A stretch of 64,000 nucleotides of DNA from Pseudorhodoferax sp047601025 (GCF_047601025.1 NZ_JASGJZ010000001.1:5084001-5148000), one strand, 5' to 3'. Shown: positions 52,425 through 61,663, numbered from the stretch's first letter. Notes: a model not told the origin generated them from the letters alone. Program-made: numbers and translations.

Positions 52425-53450
52425 ATGAACGCATCCGCTCGCACTCCGCCCTCCTCCCGCCGCCAGTGCCTGCGGGCGGGTATCGCCTCCGCGGCACTGG
52501 GCCTGACCGGCCTGCTCGCGGCGGGCCACGCCCTCGCGCAGGACTGGCCGAACAAGCCGGTGCGCATCGTGCTGGCCATCGCGCCCGGCTCCACGGGCGA
52601 CACGCTGGCCCGCATGATGGCGCCCAAGCTGGAGGCGCTCTGGAAGCAGCCCGTCATCGTCGAGAACAAACCCGGCGCGGGCGGCGTGGTGGGCACCGAA
52701 TACGTGGTGCGCGCCACCGATGGCCACACGCTGCTGCTGGGCACGCAAAGCTCCATCCTGCCCAAGTACACCCAGAAGGGGCTGCGCTTCGACCCGCTGA
52801 CAGACCTGATCGCCGTGCGCAAGGTGCTGCACTACCAGCTCCTGATCGCCACCAACGAGGAAACCGCCAGGAAAGCCACGACGCTGCGCGAACTCATCGC
52901 CCTCAGCAAGACGACGGACAAGGGCGTATTCCTGGCCGGCACCGGGCCGACCTCGATCTTCAACCTGTCGTTCGCCATCCTCAACAAGCAGTTGGGAATC
53001 CGCTACGAGGCCGTGAACTTCAACAGCGTGCCAGCGATGAACATGGCCGTGCTGCGCGGCGATGCGCAGTTCGTCGTGAACACCCCGGCCTCGCTCAAGG
53101 GCCACATGGACACGGGCGCCCTCGTCGCGCTGGGCGCGGTCAATGCGACGCGCTATCCCACCCTGCCCGACGTTCCGACCCTGCAGGAAGCCGCGGGCTA
53201 CACCGGCTACCTGCCCCAGCTGTGGCACGGCGTCTTCATGCCCAAGGAAACGCCGGCCGCGGTGACGGGCCGCATCTACCAGGACGTGGAAACCATCTTC
53301 GCGGACGCAGCCTTCCGCAAGCAGGTGGAGACATCGCTCGCCGCGTCCTTCGTCACCCCGGCATCGCCCACGTCCTTCACCAAGGATATCCAGGAAGAGA
53401 CGGCGCTGTGGCAAGACTTGTTCAAGAGCCTGAACATCCAGCCCGAATGA
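52425..53450 (+). CDS. Bug/TctC-family periplasmic solute-binding protein
   Basis: 341 residues. Twin-arginine-like signal SSRRQCLRAGIASAALG, cleaved at ALAQ/DW. Blocks RIVLAIAPGSTGDTLARMMAP, VENKPGAGGVVGTEYVVRATD and LPKYTQKGLRFDPLTD are almost identical to the Bug protein at 37620, including long identical DNA stretches, while the second halves diverge. ACAGGAGATATCA precedes ATG 52425. Followed by CoA-transferase duplicate copy 2, repeating the receptor/transferase order of 37.6-41 kb. Confidence 0.92.
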   Translation: MNASARTPPSSRRQCLRAGIASAALGLTGLLAAGHALAQDWPNKPVRIVLAIAPGSTGDTLARMMAPKLEALWKQPVIVENKPGAGGVVGTEYVVRATDGHTLLLGTQSSILPKYTQKGLRFDPLTDLIAVRKVLHYQLLIATNEETARKATTLRELIALSKTTDKGVFLAGTGPTSIFNLSFAILNKQLGIRYEAVNFNSVPAMNMAVLRGDAQFVVNTPASLKGHMDTGALVALGAVNATRYPTLPDVPTLQEAAGYTGYLPQLWHGVFMPKETPAAVTGRIYQDVETIFADAAFRKQVETSLAASFVTPASPTSFTKDIQEETALWQDLFKSLNIQPE

Positions 53451-53550
53451 GTGCCGGGAACACCCTGTCGAAGTCCTGAAACGATCGCTGCCAGCGCGCG
53501 TCCCACAAGCGCTTTGGCCATTTTCGACATCAAACGCAAGGAGAACCTCA

Positions 53551-54723
53551 ATGCAGAATGCCGATCCGCACTCGTCGCTGCCGCTGGCCGGCATCACGGT
53601 GGTGGAGCTGGGCGACAGCGCCTCGGCCCCCTTCGCCGGCCACGTGCTCGCCGGCCTGGGTGCCGAGGTCTGGAAGGTCGAGCGCGCCGGCGGCGACTCC
53701 TCGCGCAGCTGGGGCCCCAGCCAGTGGAGGGGCAGCGGCGCGGCCTTCCACGCGCTCAACCGCGGCAAGCGCTCGATCTGCCTGGACATCAAGGATCCGG
53801 TGCAGCTGGCCACGCTGCACGACCTGATCGAGCGCCACGCCGATGTCTTCCTGCACAACCTGCGCCCGGGCAGCTGCGGCCAGTACCGGCTCGATCCGGA
53901 AAGCCTGCGCGCGCGCAAGCCCGCGCTGGTGGTCTGCGAGGTCGGCGCCTACGGCCACGTCGGCCCGCTGAACCAGCTGCCGGGCTACGACCCGCTGATG
54001 CAGGCCTTCTCCGGCATCATGATGCTCACCGGCGAGGACGGCCAGGCCCCCGTGCGCGCCGGCGTGTCCATCGTGGACTTTGGCACCGGCATGTGGGCCG
54101 TGATCGGCGTCGTCTCGGCGCTGCTGCGCCGCGAGCGCAGGAAGATCGGCGCCACCGTCAACAGCTCGCTGCTGGAGACGGCCATCGCCTGGATGTCCAT
54201 CGGCATCGCCAACTACGCCGCCGACGGCGAGCCCGGCGGACGCCACGGCTCGGGCGTGGCCTTCATCGTGCCGCACCGCGCCTACGAGGCGGCCGACGGC
54301 TACGCCATCATCAGCGCCGCCAACGACCGGCTGTTCGCCCGCCTGGCCGAGGCCCTGGGTCATCCCGAATGGGCCGCCGATCCCAAGTTCGCCACCAATG
54401 CGGCGCGCCTGGAGAACCGCAAGGAGATCGATGCGCTGATCGGCCAGGTCATGCAGCAGCACACGCGCGCCCACTGGCAAAAGCACTTCGACGGCTTCGG
54501 CCTGCCCTGCGCCTCGGTGCAGACCACGGCAGAGCTGTACGAGCACGCGCAGACCAAGGCCCTGGGCATCCTGGGCAAGACCTGCGAGGAGGAGATCGAC
54601 CTGGTGGGCATGCCCCTGTCCTTCGACCGCCTGCGCCCTGCGCCTCTGGAACCCGCCCCAGACGTCGGACAGCACAACGCGCAGCTGCAGCAGTTGCTGC
54701 GCGGCCGGCCGGCTCCGCGCTGA
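53551..54723 (+). CDS. CaiB/BaiF family III CoA-transferase, duplicate copy 2
   Basis: 390 residues. Identical to the enzyme at 39908 from LPLAG onward to LLRG; unique ends are MQNADPHSS and RPAPR. Catalytic Asp in SIVDFGTGMWAVIG. CGCAAGGAGAACCTCA precedes ATG 53551, which differs from the leader of copy 1, so each copy is expressed from its own context. The extra C-terminal residues arise because the repeat ends just before the stop of copy 1. Confidence 0.93.
   Translation: MQNADPHSSLPLAGITVVELGDSASAPFAGHVLAGLGAEVWKVERAGGDSSRSWGPSQWRGSGAAFHALNRGKRSICLDIKDPVQLATLHDLIERHADVFLHNLRPGSCGQYRLDPESLRARKPALVVCEVGAYGHVGPLNQLPGYDPLMQAFSGIMMLTGEDGQAPVRAGVSIVDFGTGMWAVIGVVSALLRRERRKIGATVNSSLLETAIAWMSIGIANYAADGEPGGRHGSGVAFIVPHRAYEAADGYAIISAANDRLFARLAEALGHPEWAADPKFATNAARLENRKEIDALIGQVMQQHTRAHWQKHFDGFGLPCASVQTTAELYEHAQTKALGILGKTCEEEIDLVGMPLSFDRLRPAPLEPAPDVGQHNAQLQQLLRGRPAPR
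53578..54706 (+). repeat. 1,129-bp near-identical direct repeat, copy 2
   Basis: Partner of 39932-41060, same orientation, no gaps. Mismatches at 53661, 53709 and 53715 only. Flanks are unrelated, so this is not a simple tandem or assembly overlap. Confidence 0.9.
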
Positions 54724-54781
54724 AGTCCGGCGCAGCCCTTCCGCGCCATGACCTCCCCCGTCCATCCCTAAGGAGATTCTC

Positions 54782-55420
54782 ATGAACATCGCCATCATCG
54801 GAGCCAGCGGCTTCATCGGTTCCGCCCTGCTGGCCGAAGCCCTGGCGCGCGGCCACCGCGTCACCGGCCTGGTCCGCAACCCCGAGCGCCTGGCCGCCCA
54901 TCCCCAGCTGACCGCGCGACGGTGCGACGTGTACGACGCCAAGGACCTGGCTGCGCAGCTGCGCGGCTACGACGCCGTGCTCGTCTCGCTGCGCGGCCAG
55001 GGTGCCAACGACGTGGGCGAGCACTACATGCAGGGCTTCCGCGCCATCCTCCAGGCGGCACGCGACGCCAATGTGAAGCGCCTGCTCGTCGTGGGCGGCG
55101 GCGGTTCGCTGGAGGTGGCGCCCGGCCTGGAACTGCTCGACGCCCCCAACTTCCCCGAGGAGTACCGCGGCCCGGCGGAAGGCCCGCGCGAAGCGCTGAA
55201 GCTGCTGCGCACGGAAACCGTGCTGGATTGGACCATGCTGTGCCCCGGCGCCGTGATCGAGCCCGGCGAGCGCACCGGCAAGTTCCGCCTCGGCACCGAC
55301 CAGCTGCTGGTCGACGAAGCCGGAGAAAGCCGGATCTCGGTGCAGGACTTCGCGCTGGCGATGATCGACGAGCTGGAGCGGCCCGCCCACAGCCGCAAGC
55401 GCTTCACCGTCGGCTATTGA
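54782..55420 (+). CDS. NAD(P)-binding atypical SDR (NmrA/SDR_a-like)
   Basis: 212 residues. Cofactor loop NIAIIGASGFIGSALLAEALARGH (G-A-S-G-F-I-G, residues 7-13), RRCDVYDAKDLAAQLRGYDAV, LLVVGGGGSLEV (about 100-111), and DWTMLCPGAVIEPGERTG. It lacks the Y-x-x-x-K of classical SDRs; this fits the NAD(P)H-binding group used as reductases, flavin reductases or redox sensors. AAGGAGATTCTC precedes ATG 54782. It lies between a CoA-transferase and an Old-Yellow-Enzyme-like protein, to which it might supply reducing power. Confidence 0.85.
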   Translation: MNIAIIGASGFIGSALLAEALARGHRVTGLVRNPERLAAHPQLTARRCDVYDAKDLAAQLRGYDAVLVSLRGQGANDVGEHYMQGFRAILQAARDANVKRLLVVGGGGSLEVAPGLELLDAPNFPEEYRGPAEGPREALKLLRTETVLDWTMLCPGAVIEPGERTGKFRLGTDQLLVDEAGESRISVQDFALAMIDELERPAHSRKRFTVGY

Positions 55421-55498
55421 CGCCGGCCACTGGATGCCGGAAGGTGACCCAATGGCCGCAGAGCCAGGCACGTGCCTCTTGCCCCACGAGACTTAGCC

Positions 55499-56794
55499 AT
55501 GGACGACGTCGAAAACACCCCCGGCCCGCTGTTCGCGCCGATCACCATCAACCGCCTCACGCTCAGGAACCGCCTGGTGCTGGCGCCCATGGCCGTGCTG
55601 TGCCCCGAGGCCGACGGCCGGGCCAGCGACCAGACCATCGCCTTCCTGGCGGCGCGGGCCCAGGGCGGCGTCGGCATGATCATCGCCTCCGGCTGCGCCT
55701 CCCAGCGCTGCGCCGACGAATACGGCAGCCCCATGCTGCGCTTCGACATCGAGGCGCACGTGCCCCGGCTCAAGGCCGTCGCCGATGCCGTGCACGCGCA
55801 TGGCGTGCCGATCATCGCGCAGCTCACGACGGCCTTTGGCCGCATGGGCTCGCCCAAGAGTCCGCGGCCGCTGATCTCGGCCAGCCCCAGGAACATCGTG
55901 ATCCCCCAGGATGCGCTGCCCAAGGGGCTGGTCGTGCCGGGAGGGCTGAGCCTGCCGCAGCCCCAGGAGGCGAGCGCCGAGGAGATCCGCGAACTCGGCC
56001 AGTCCTGCATCGCCGCAGCCCTGCGGGCGCAGCGCGCAGGCTGGGACGGCGTGGAGATCCCCGCGCACGGCAGCTATTTCCTCGCGTCCTTTCTTTCGCC
56101 GTGGAGCAACTGGCGCACGGACGAGTACGGCGGCACGCCCGAGAACCGGGCGCGCATCGTGACCGATCTCGTGCGCGGCATCCGCGCGCAGGCCGGCCCG
56201 GACTTCCCCATCGGCCTGCGGATCAGCTGCGACGAGCCGGTCGACGGCGGCCAGAGCCCGGCGGAGTTCGCGCGCATCGCCCGGCTGGTCGTGGACGCAG
56301 GCGCCGACTACGTGGCGCTGCTCGATGGCTGTTCCGAGCGCCTGGACCGCATCTTCTCGGCCCACGATGGCGGCATGGTCGACAGCGGCGCGGCGCGGGT
56401 GTTCAAGCAGTCCCTGCCGGTGCCCGTGCTGCTGCAGGGCCTGCACGATCCCGCCCAGGCCACCCGGGCCATCGCGGATGGCCATGGCGACATGGTCATC
56501 CTGGGCCGGCCGCTGCTGGCCGACCCGAACTGGCCGCGCAAGGTGCGCGACGGCCTGGCCGGCGAGATCGTGGTCTGCAACCGCGACAACCACTGCCTGC
56601 ACCGCACCATGCTGAATCTGCCCGCGCAATGCCCGCTCAACCCCGAGTTCGGCAACGAGAGCCAGCAGCGCAGCCAGGCCTCGCCGCTGCACCGCCTGCT
56701 CGCTTCTTCGCGCGAGCAGGCGGTGCTGAAGCTCAGCGGCTCGGGCCGGTTCATGCAGCTGGCCACGAAGGTCATGCTGCGCAAGAAGAAATGA
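55499..56794 (+). CDS. NADH:flavin oxidoreductase (Old Yellow Enzyme family) with C-terminal cysteine motif
   Basis: 431 residues. TIM-barrel OYE domain: LFAPITINRLTLRNRLVLAPM at the start, EIPAHGSYFLASFLSPWSNW and RTDEYGGTPENRARIV (about 188-223), MVILGRPLLADPNW (about 332-345). After the barrel comes CNRDNHCLHR, 11 residues after the second Cys, another CPLNPEFG (about 359-383): the position and spacing of the 4Fe-4S motif of 2-enoate/2,4-dienoyl-CoA reductases, but with Asp in place of the second Cys. It stops there, lacking the second FAD/NAD domains. Probably reduces an activated C=C bond. ATG 55499 preferred over GTG 55472. Confidence 0.85.
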   Translation: MDDVENTPGPLFAPITINRLTLRNRLVLAPMAVLCPEADGRASDQTIAFLAARAQGGVGMIIASGCASQRCADEYGSPMLRFDIEAHVPRLKAVADAVHAHGVPIIAQLTTAFGRMGSPKSPRPLISASPRNIVIPQDALPKGLVVPGGLSLPQPQEASAEEIRELGQSCIAAALRAQRAGWDGVEIPAHGSYFLASFLSPWSNWRTDEYGGTPENRARIVTDLVRGIRAQAGPDFPIGLRISCDEPVDGGQSPAEFARIARLVVDAGADYVALLDGCSERLDRIFSAHDGGMVDSGAARVFKQSLPVPVLLQGLHDPAQATRAIADGHGDMVILGRPLLADPNWPRKVRDGLAGEIVVCNRDNHCLHRTMLNLPAQCPLNPEFGNESQQRSQASPLHRLLASSREQAVLKLSGSGRFMQLATKVMLRKKK

Positions 56795-56878
56795 ACGCGA
56801 CGGTGCCGGCACCCCTCCCCGCTCAGGCCTTCCCCACTTCTCTATCCACCTGCCATCCATCCAACCAAGGAGCATCCC

Positions 56879-57466
56879 ATGCCCTCGAAACTCCGGGCCG
56901 ACGAGGCCATCATGGTGTTCGGCGACATCCAGAACGGCATCACCAACATGCCGCTCACGGTCCCGGAACAAAGCCTCAAGCGGTCCGCGGGAGCGCTGGC
57001 GCAGCTCGCAGAGATCTACGACATGCCCACCATCGCGCTGTGCATTCCCAAGGGCGAGGACACCAATCCCACCATCGCCCCGGAGATCACCGGCGCACGC
57101 AGCAAGCTGCGGCAGATCCGCAGGACCCGGCCCGACTCCTTCGAGAACGAGGAATTCCGCAAGGCCGTCGAGGCCACCGGCCGCAAGACGCTGATCGTCA
57201 GCGGCATCGCCACTGAAATCGTGGTGCAGTGGCTGGCCCTGTCCGGCATCGCCAACGGCTACCGGGTGTACCTCGTCGTCGATGCCTGCGGCGGGCTGAG
57301 CACCCGTTCCGAAGAGGCGGCATTGCGCCGCTTCGAGGCGGCCGGCGTCGTGATGACGTCCGTCGTGTCCCTGGCCGGTGAGATCTCGGGCGACTTCACC
57401 GTCTCGCCCGGCAAGGAAGCCATCGACGTGGTCTACCGGCTGATCGCTGCCGGATACGGCCGCTGA
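56879..57466 (+). CDS. YcaC-like isochorismatase-superfamily protein
   Basis: 195 residues. Paralogue of the protein at 26817 (shared VFGDIQNGI/VFADVQTGI, R-T-x-P-D-S-F-E-N, LSGIANGYRVY, VVDAC-G-L). Asp near residue 15 and Lys in LCIPKGED are kept; the nucleophile position reads SGIATEIVVQWLALSG, with Val instead of Cys and no nearby Cys. It cannot be a standard cysteine hydrolase. AAGGAGCATCCC precedes ATG 56879. Paired with the acetyl-CoA hydrolase-like gene 21 bp downstream. Confidence 0.82.
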   Translation: MPSKLRADEAIMVFGDIQNGITNMPLTVPEQSLKRSAGALAQLAEIYDMPTIALCIPKGEDTNPTIAPEITGARSKLRQIRRTRPDSFENEEFRKAVEATGRKTLIVSGIATEIVVQWLALSGIANGYRVYLVVDACGGLSTRSEEAALRRFEAAGVVMTSVVSLAGEISGDFTVSPGKEAIDVVYRLIAAGYGR

Positions 57467-57487
57467 TCCGCCAAGGCCGGGACAGCG

Positions 57488-58786
57488 ATGACAGACCATG
57501 AACTGGCGACGCGGCTGCAAGCCCTGCTGCGGCCTGGCGACACCCTCTGGTGGGGCCAGGCCATGGCCGAGCCGCTGACCCTCACGCGCGCCCTGGCGCA
57601 GCACCGGCACGCGCTCGCGCAGGGCGGTCGGCTGCGGATCTTCGCCAGCTACGGCGGCTCGGACACGCTGCGGCCCGAACAGGCCGACGTGTTCGACTTC
57701 GGCGGCTGCATCGCCGGCGGCACGCACCGCAAGCTGGCGGCCGCGGGCGTGTTCGACATCTACCCCGGCCACTACTCGCAGGTGCCGGGCCTGCTGCGCG
57801 CCGGCACCTTGTCCGCCGACGTGGCGCTGGTCCAGGTCTCGCCGCCCGACGCACAGGGCCGCTACAGCCTGGGGCTGATCCAGGAATACCTTCCCGCCGT
57901 GCTCGACGTGGCGCGCGTGGTGATCGGCGAGGTCAACCCGGCCATCCCCTGGACGCATGGCGGCGTGCACCTGGGTGCCGGCGACTTCGACCTGCTCATC
58001 GATGCCGAGCACCCGCCGCTCGATGCCGAGCGCGCCGACCCCGGCGCCGCCGAACAGGCCATCGCCGGCCACATCGCCGCCCGGATCCAGGACGGCGCGA
58101 CCCTGCAGGTGGGCATCGGCAAGGTGCCCGAGGCCGTGCTGGCACTGCTGCACGACCGGCGCCACCTGGGCCTGCACAGCGGAGCGGCGGGCGACGGCGT
58201 GGTGCCGCTGGCCGAAGCCGGCGTGCTGACCAATACGCGCAAGGGGCGGGACGAGGGCGTGAACGTGGCCGGCATCCTGATGGGCACCGAGCGCCTGCGG
58301 CGCTGGGCGCACCACAACCCCGCCCTGGAACTGCGCGGCACCGAATACACCCACGATCCTGAGGTGCTCGCCAGCCTGCACCAGTTGGTCGCCATCAACG
58401 GCGCCATCGAGGTGGACCTGACCGGCCAGGTCAATACCGAAGTCGCCGGTGGCATGTACGTCGGCGGCGTGGGTGGCTCGGTGGACTTCCTGCGCGGCGC
58501 CGCGCGCAGCAAGGGCGGCCTGCCCATCGTGGCCTTGCCGGCCACCGCCAGGGGTGCGACGCGCATCGTCGCGCAACTGTCGGGCCCCGTGAGCACGCCG
58601 CGCTGCGACGCCGGCCTGGTCGTCACCGAACACGGCGTGGCCGACCTGCGCGGCCAGCCGCTGTCGCGCCGCGTGCAGCGCATGATCGACGTCGCCGCGC
58701 CCGCGCATCGCGCCGAGCTGGAACGCCAGGCGCACGAGGCGCTGCGCCGCTGCGGTGCGGCGTTCCCACCGGTCGCCGCACGGTGA
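57488..58786 (+). CDS. Acetyl-CoA hydrolase/transferase family protein (family I-like)
   Basis: 432 residues. LLRPGDTLWWGQAMAEPLTLTRAL at the N-terminus (about 13-36), LQVGIGKVPEAVLALL (about 206-221), active-site segment LHSGAAGDGVVPLAEAGVL (about 228-246), and MYVGGVGGSVDFLRGA (about 322-337), VTEHGVADLRG near the end. Where active CoA-transferases have H-S/T-E, this has H-S-G, as in the paralogue at 23336. It therefore probably lacks the Glu that forms the covalent CoA ester. Last of the 45.9-58.8 kb run; convergent with an IclR gene after 24 bp. Confidence 0.82.
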   Translation: MTDHELATRLQALLRPGDTLWWGQAMAEPLTLTRALAQHRHALAQGGRLRIFASYGGSDTLRPEQADVFDFGGCIAGGTHRKLAAAGVFDIYPGHYSQVPGLLRAGTLSADVALVQVSPPDAQGRYSLGLIQEYLPAVLDVARVVIGEVNPAIPWTHGGVHLGAGDFDLLIDAEHPPLDAERADPGAAEQAIAGHIAARIQDGATLQVGIGKVPEAVLALLHDRRHLGLHSGAAGDGVVPLAEAGVLTNTRKGRDEGVNVAGILMGTERLRRWAHHNPALELRGTEYTHDPEVLASLHQLVAINGAIEVDLTGQVNTEVAGGMYVGGVGGSVDFLRGAARSKGGLPIVALPATARGATRIVAQLSGPVSTPRCDAGLVVTEHGVADLRGQPLSRRVQRMIDVAAPAHRAELERQAHEALRRCGAAFPPVAAR

Positions 58787-58810
58787 GCGCGGCCGCGGCC
58801 GGACCCGGCG

Positions 58811-59590
58811 TCACGGCTCGGCATCGACGCGGCGCAGCAAGGCCTTCAGTTCCTGGGCCGCGCTCTTGAGCTCGGGCACGACGCGGCTGCGAATGGCGGC
58901 GACGTCCGGCGCCGGGTCGGCGGCGCCACAGCTCAAGGCCATCAGCACGCGTGAACGTCCGACGCGAACCGGCAACGCAATGCCATAGGTGTTGCGCTGG
59001 TACTCGTTGACGACCATGCACACGCCCGTGGCCCGCAGATCGTCGAACGCGGCTTCGATGCGCTGCTTCAGGGCCTCCGCCTCGGGTCCTGCGGCCTGGA
59101 GAATCTCGACAAGATAGCGCTTGCGCTGCCGCAGCGGCGATGCTCCCAGCCAGGCCCTGCCGACGGAAGTCCGCCCCATCGGCAGCAGCGAGCCCACATC
59201 CAGCCGCAGCGTCGCGATCCGCTGGCTGCTGCAGTACCCGATGTACAGCATGTCCAGCCGATCGGGCACCGCGAGGGCGACCGTGACGTCGAGCCGGTCG
59301 GCCAGGCGCTGCATGAGCGGATGCGCGAGCTGCGTGACCGGGTTGGTTTTGGCGTAGGCATAGCCCAGGGCAAAACCGCCCCAGGCCAGTTCGAACTCGG
59401 GCCCTCCTGAAGCCCGGCGCAGGTACCCCAGGTTGACCAGCGTGTTCGTGAAGCGCGACACGCTGGAGCGCGACAGGCCGGTGCGCCGCACCAGCTCGGC
59501 ATTGGTCAGCGGCAGGCGGGTCGCGCGGAATGCGCGCAGCACCTGCAGTCCGCGCGCCAGCGTCGTGGTGACAGTTGAAGAAGAAGACAT
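58811..59590 (-). CDS. IclR-family transcriptional regulator
   Basis: 259 residues. HTH about 10-75 (ARGLQVLRAFRATRLPLTNA and LSRSSVSRFTNTLVNLGYL), effector domain with DVGSLLPMGRTSVGRAWLG and GVCMVVNEYQRNTYGIALPV. It is a clear paralogue of the IclR protein at 4077. Start ATG 59590 sits at the start of the homologous region; the open frame continues upstream without support. Divergent from the SDR/Bug/amidohydrolase/MFS unit across 242 bp, its most likely target. No clear palindrome was found in that spacer. Confidence 0.9.
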   Translation of the reverse strand: MSSSSTVTTTLARGLQVLRAFRATRLPLTNAELVRRTGLSRSSVSRFTNTLVNLGYLRRASGGPEFELAWGGFALGYAYAKTNPVTQLAHPLMQRLADRLDVTVALAVPDRLDMLYIGYCSSQRIATLRLDVGSLLPMGRTSVGRAWLGASPLRQRKRYLVEILQAAGPEAEALKQRIEAAFDDLRATGVCMVVNEYQRNTYGIALPVRVGRSRVLMALSCGAADPAPDVAAIRSRVVPELKSAAQELKALLRRVDAEP

Positions 59591-59832
59591 GGCGTTTCGG
59601 CTCCCTGGTGTCTCAGGATGAGGACGACCGACAGCGCTCCCTGGCTTTGAACGAAAAAGCATAGCGGACTGCGCGCCGCAGTGCGCCGTCCGCCGGCCGG
59701 CGGGTCTTCCGCCCACGGCCGTTCGCGCGTCGATTGTTTCAGAGTACGGGATGGAGAGATCGACCCCATTGTTGCTCCTGCCCCATTGGCCAGAACCTTG
59801 CGCCCGTAGAACGCAGCACAAGGAGACAGAGC

Positions 59833-60591
59833 ATGACGTTGTTGGTCGACAAGACCGCGGTGGTCACCGGCGCCGCAGCCGGCATCGGAGCCGCCATCGC
59901 CGAGCGATTGGCCGAAGCAGGCGCCAAGGTCGTGCTCACCGACGTGAACGCGGATCAGGGCGAAGCGCTGGCGGCCCGGCTCGGCGCCCGTGGGCTCGAC
60001 GCCAGCTTCATCCGGTGCGACGTCGGCGACCTCGATTCCGTCGCCGCCATGACGGCGCAGGCGATCGCGGCCCACGGCCGCATCGACGTGCTGGTCAACA
60101 ACGCCGGCGTGACCCGCAAGATTCCCATCCTCGACCTGACGCCCGCCGACTGGGACTGGATCCAGGGCATCAACACCCGGGGCCTGTTCTTCTGCATGCA
60201 GGGCTTCGCCAGGCACATGAAGGAAATGCAGGGAGGCGCGATCGTCAACATCGCGTCGATCGCGGGCAAGGGCGCCAAGGCGACTTCCAACGCCAGCTAT
60301 GCGGCCTCCAAGGCGGCGGCGATCGTCATGTCGCGCATCGCGGCCAACGAACTGGGGCGCCACGGCATCCGCGTCAATTCGGTCTGCCCCGGCGCCACGA
60401 GGACGGTGCTGCTCGACGCACTGGAGCGCGCCAACCCCACCGGCTTCAAGGCCATGCTCGACGACACGGCGCTGGGCCGCTTCGCCACGCCGCGCGACAT
60501 CGCCGATGCCGTGCTGTTCCTGGCATCCGACCTCGCTTCCAGCATCACCGGCCAATCCCTCAACGTGGACAACGGACTGATGTGGGATTGA
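59833..60591 (+). CDS. Short-chain dehydrogenase/reductase (SDR)
   Basis: 252 residues. VVTGAAAGIGAAIAERLAEAGAKVVLTDVN (cofactor loop and acidic NAD-selecting Asp), NNAGVTRKIPILDL, Ser in NIASIAGKGAK, YAASK (about 157-161), terminal ITGQSLNVDNG. AAGGAGACAGAGC precedes ATG 59833. First gene of the terminal unit, divergent from IclR. It resembles 3-oxoacyl-ACP reductase/glucose dehydrogenase-type SDRs; substrate unknown. Confidence 0.9.
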   Translation: MTLLVDKTAVVTGAAAGIGAAIAERLAEAGAKVVLTDVNADQGEALAARLGARGLDASFIRCDVGDLDSVAAMTAQAIAAHGRIDVLVNNAGVTRKIPILDLTPADWDWIQGINTRGLFFCMQGFARHMKEMQGGAIVNIASIAGKGAKATSNASYAASKAAAIVMSRIAANELGRHGIRVNSVCPGATRTVLLDALERANPTGFKAMLDDTALGRFATPRDIADAVLFLASDLASSITGQSLNVDNGLMWD

Positions 60592-60635
60592 GCCCCAGCC
60601 ATCCACTGATTCACACGGACAACCAGGAGACAAAC

Positions 60636-61610
60636 ATGAACCGTCGCCAATTCATCGGCGCCAGCACGATTCTCACGGGCCTGGGAAGCGCGTCCATTCC
60701 CTACGCGCACGCCCAGGCCCCCAACGCCAGGAAATTCGTCGTGCCTGGCTCTGCCGGCACGGGCGGGGACACCATGGCCAGGTACATGGCAAGGTCCCTG
60801 GAGAAAAGCCTCGAAATCCCCATCGTGGTGGACAACAAGCCCGGTGCCGGCGGCATCATCGGCACGGACTTCGTGGCCAAGTCATTGCCGGACGGCAACA
60901 CCTTCCTGGTGACCACCGCGAACCACTACGCCCTGCCGTGGATCTATGAAAAGATGCCCTACAAGGCCCAGGAAGATTTCGTCCCCGTCGCGGGTTTCGG
61001 CTCCTCCACGCTGCTGATGGTCGTCTCCCCGGATTCCCCCTACTTCACGGTGCAGGACATCATCAAGGATGCGCGGAACGGAAATACCAGCCTGAGCTAT
61101 TCCTCCGCAGGCAGCGGCACGCTGTCGCATATCGCCGGGGCACTGCTCAATACCATGGCCGACCTCAAAATGCGGCACGTGCCGTACAAGTCGGCCTCGC
61201 AAGGCCTGCTGGATGTGTCCACCGGCGTGGTGACCATCGGATTCCTGGGCGTGGCAGGCGCGCTGCCCCTGGTGCACGGTGGAAAGCTGAAGATCATCGC
61301 CGTCACCGGGAAGAACCGGTCCATTCACTTCCCGCGCATTCCGGCCATTCGCGAAGCGGGATTCGACGGCTACGACATCGAATCACCCTTCTTTGCCTGG
61401 GTGCCCAAGGGAACACCGTCCAGCATCATCGAGAAAATGGAGAAGGGCTTCATCGCCGCCACGCACGAACCCTCCTACCAGGACTTCTGCAAGAGCCAGG
61501 GCTTCGAAACGGAATACCGGGAAACAGCTGCACAACTCGCGGCGTCGGCACCCAAGGACTTCCTGAAGTGGAAGAACCTCATCTCCATCGCGGAAGCCAG
61601 ATCCACGTAA
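60636..61610 (+). CDS. Bug/TctC-family periplasmic solute-binding protein
   Basis: 324 residues. Twin-arginine-like signal MNRRQFIGASTILTGLGSAS, cleaved at AHAQ/AP. Blocks KFVVPGSAGTGGDTMARYMARSL, VVDNKPGAGGIIGTDFVAKSLPDGNTFLV, SYSSAGSGTLSHIAGALL and RHVPYKSASQGLLDVSTGVV. More similar to the Bug protein at 8980 than to the 21086/37620/52425 group. CAGGAGACAAAC precedes ATG 60636. Its DNA is noticeably less GC-rich than most of the window. It probably captures the substrate or product of the amidohydrolase encoded next. Confidence 0.9.
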   Translation: MNRRQFIGASTILTGLGSASIPYAHAQAPNARKFVVPGSAGTGGDTMARYMARSLEKSLEIPIVVDNKPGAGGIIGTDFVAKSLPDGNTFLVTTANHYALPWIYEKMPYKAQEDFVPVAGFGSSTLLMVVSPDSPYFTVQDIIKDARNGNTSLSYSSAGSGTLSHIAGALLNTMADLKMRHVPYKSASQGLLDVSTGVVTIGFLGVAGALPLVHGGKLKIIAVTGKNRSIHFPRIPAIREAGFDGYDIESPFFAWVPKGTPSSIIEKMEKGFIAATHEPSYQDFCKSQGFETEYRETAAQLAASAPKDFLKWKNLISIAEARST

Positions 61611-61612
61611 AG

Positions 61613-61643
61613 AAATCAATAGGATGACATTCATCATTGATTT
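61613..61643 (+). terminator. Intercistronic hairpin with T-run
   Basis: AAATCAAT-AG-GATGA-CAT-TCATC-ATTGATTT: a 13-bp stem with a 2-nt bulge and 3-nt loop, ending in TTTT. It lies between the Bug stop (61610) and the deacylase ribosome site. It could partly terminate transcription, so that the periplasmic receptor is made in excess of the enzyme. Confidence 0.45.
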
Positions 61644-61663
61644 TCAATCCAAAGGAGACATCC

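Noticed and set aside
55493..58735. 1,080-codon minus-strand open frame
   Set aside because: It is antisense to the OYE-like, YcaC-like and CoA-transferase-like genes and has shadow composition without motifs.
59591..59832. Operator for the IclR gene at 58811
   Set aside because: I looked for a palindrome in the divergent spacer. Only a GC-rich GCGGAC/GTCCGC pair was visible, too weak to call.
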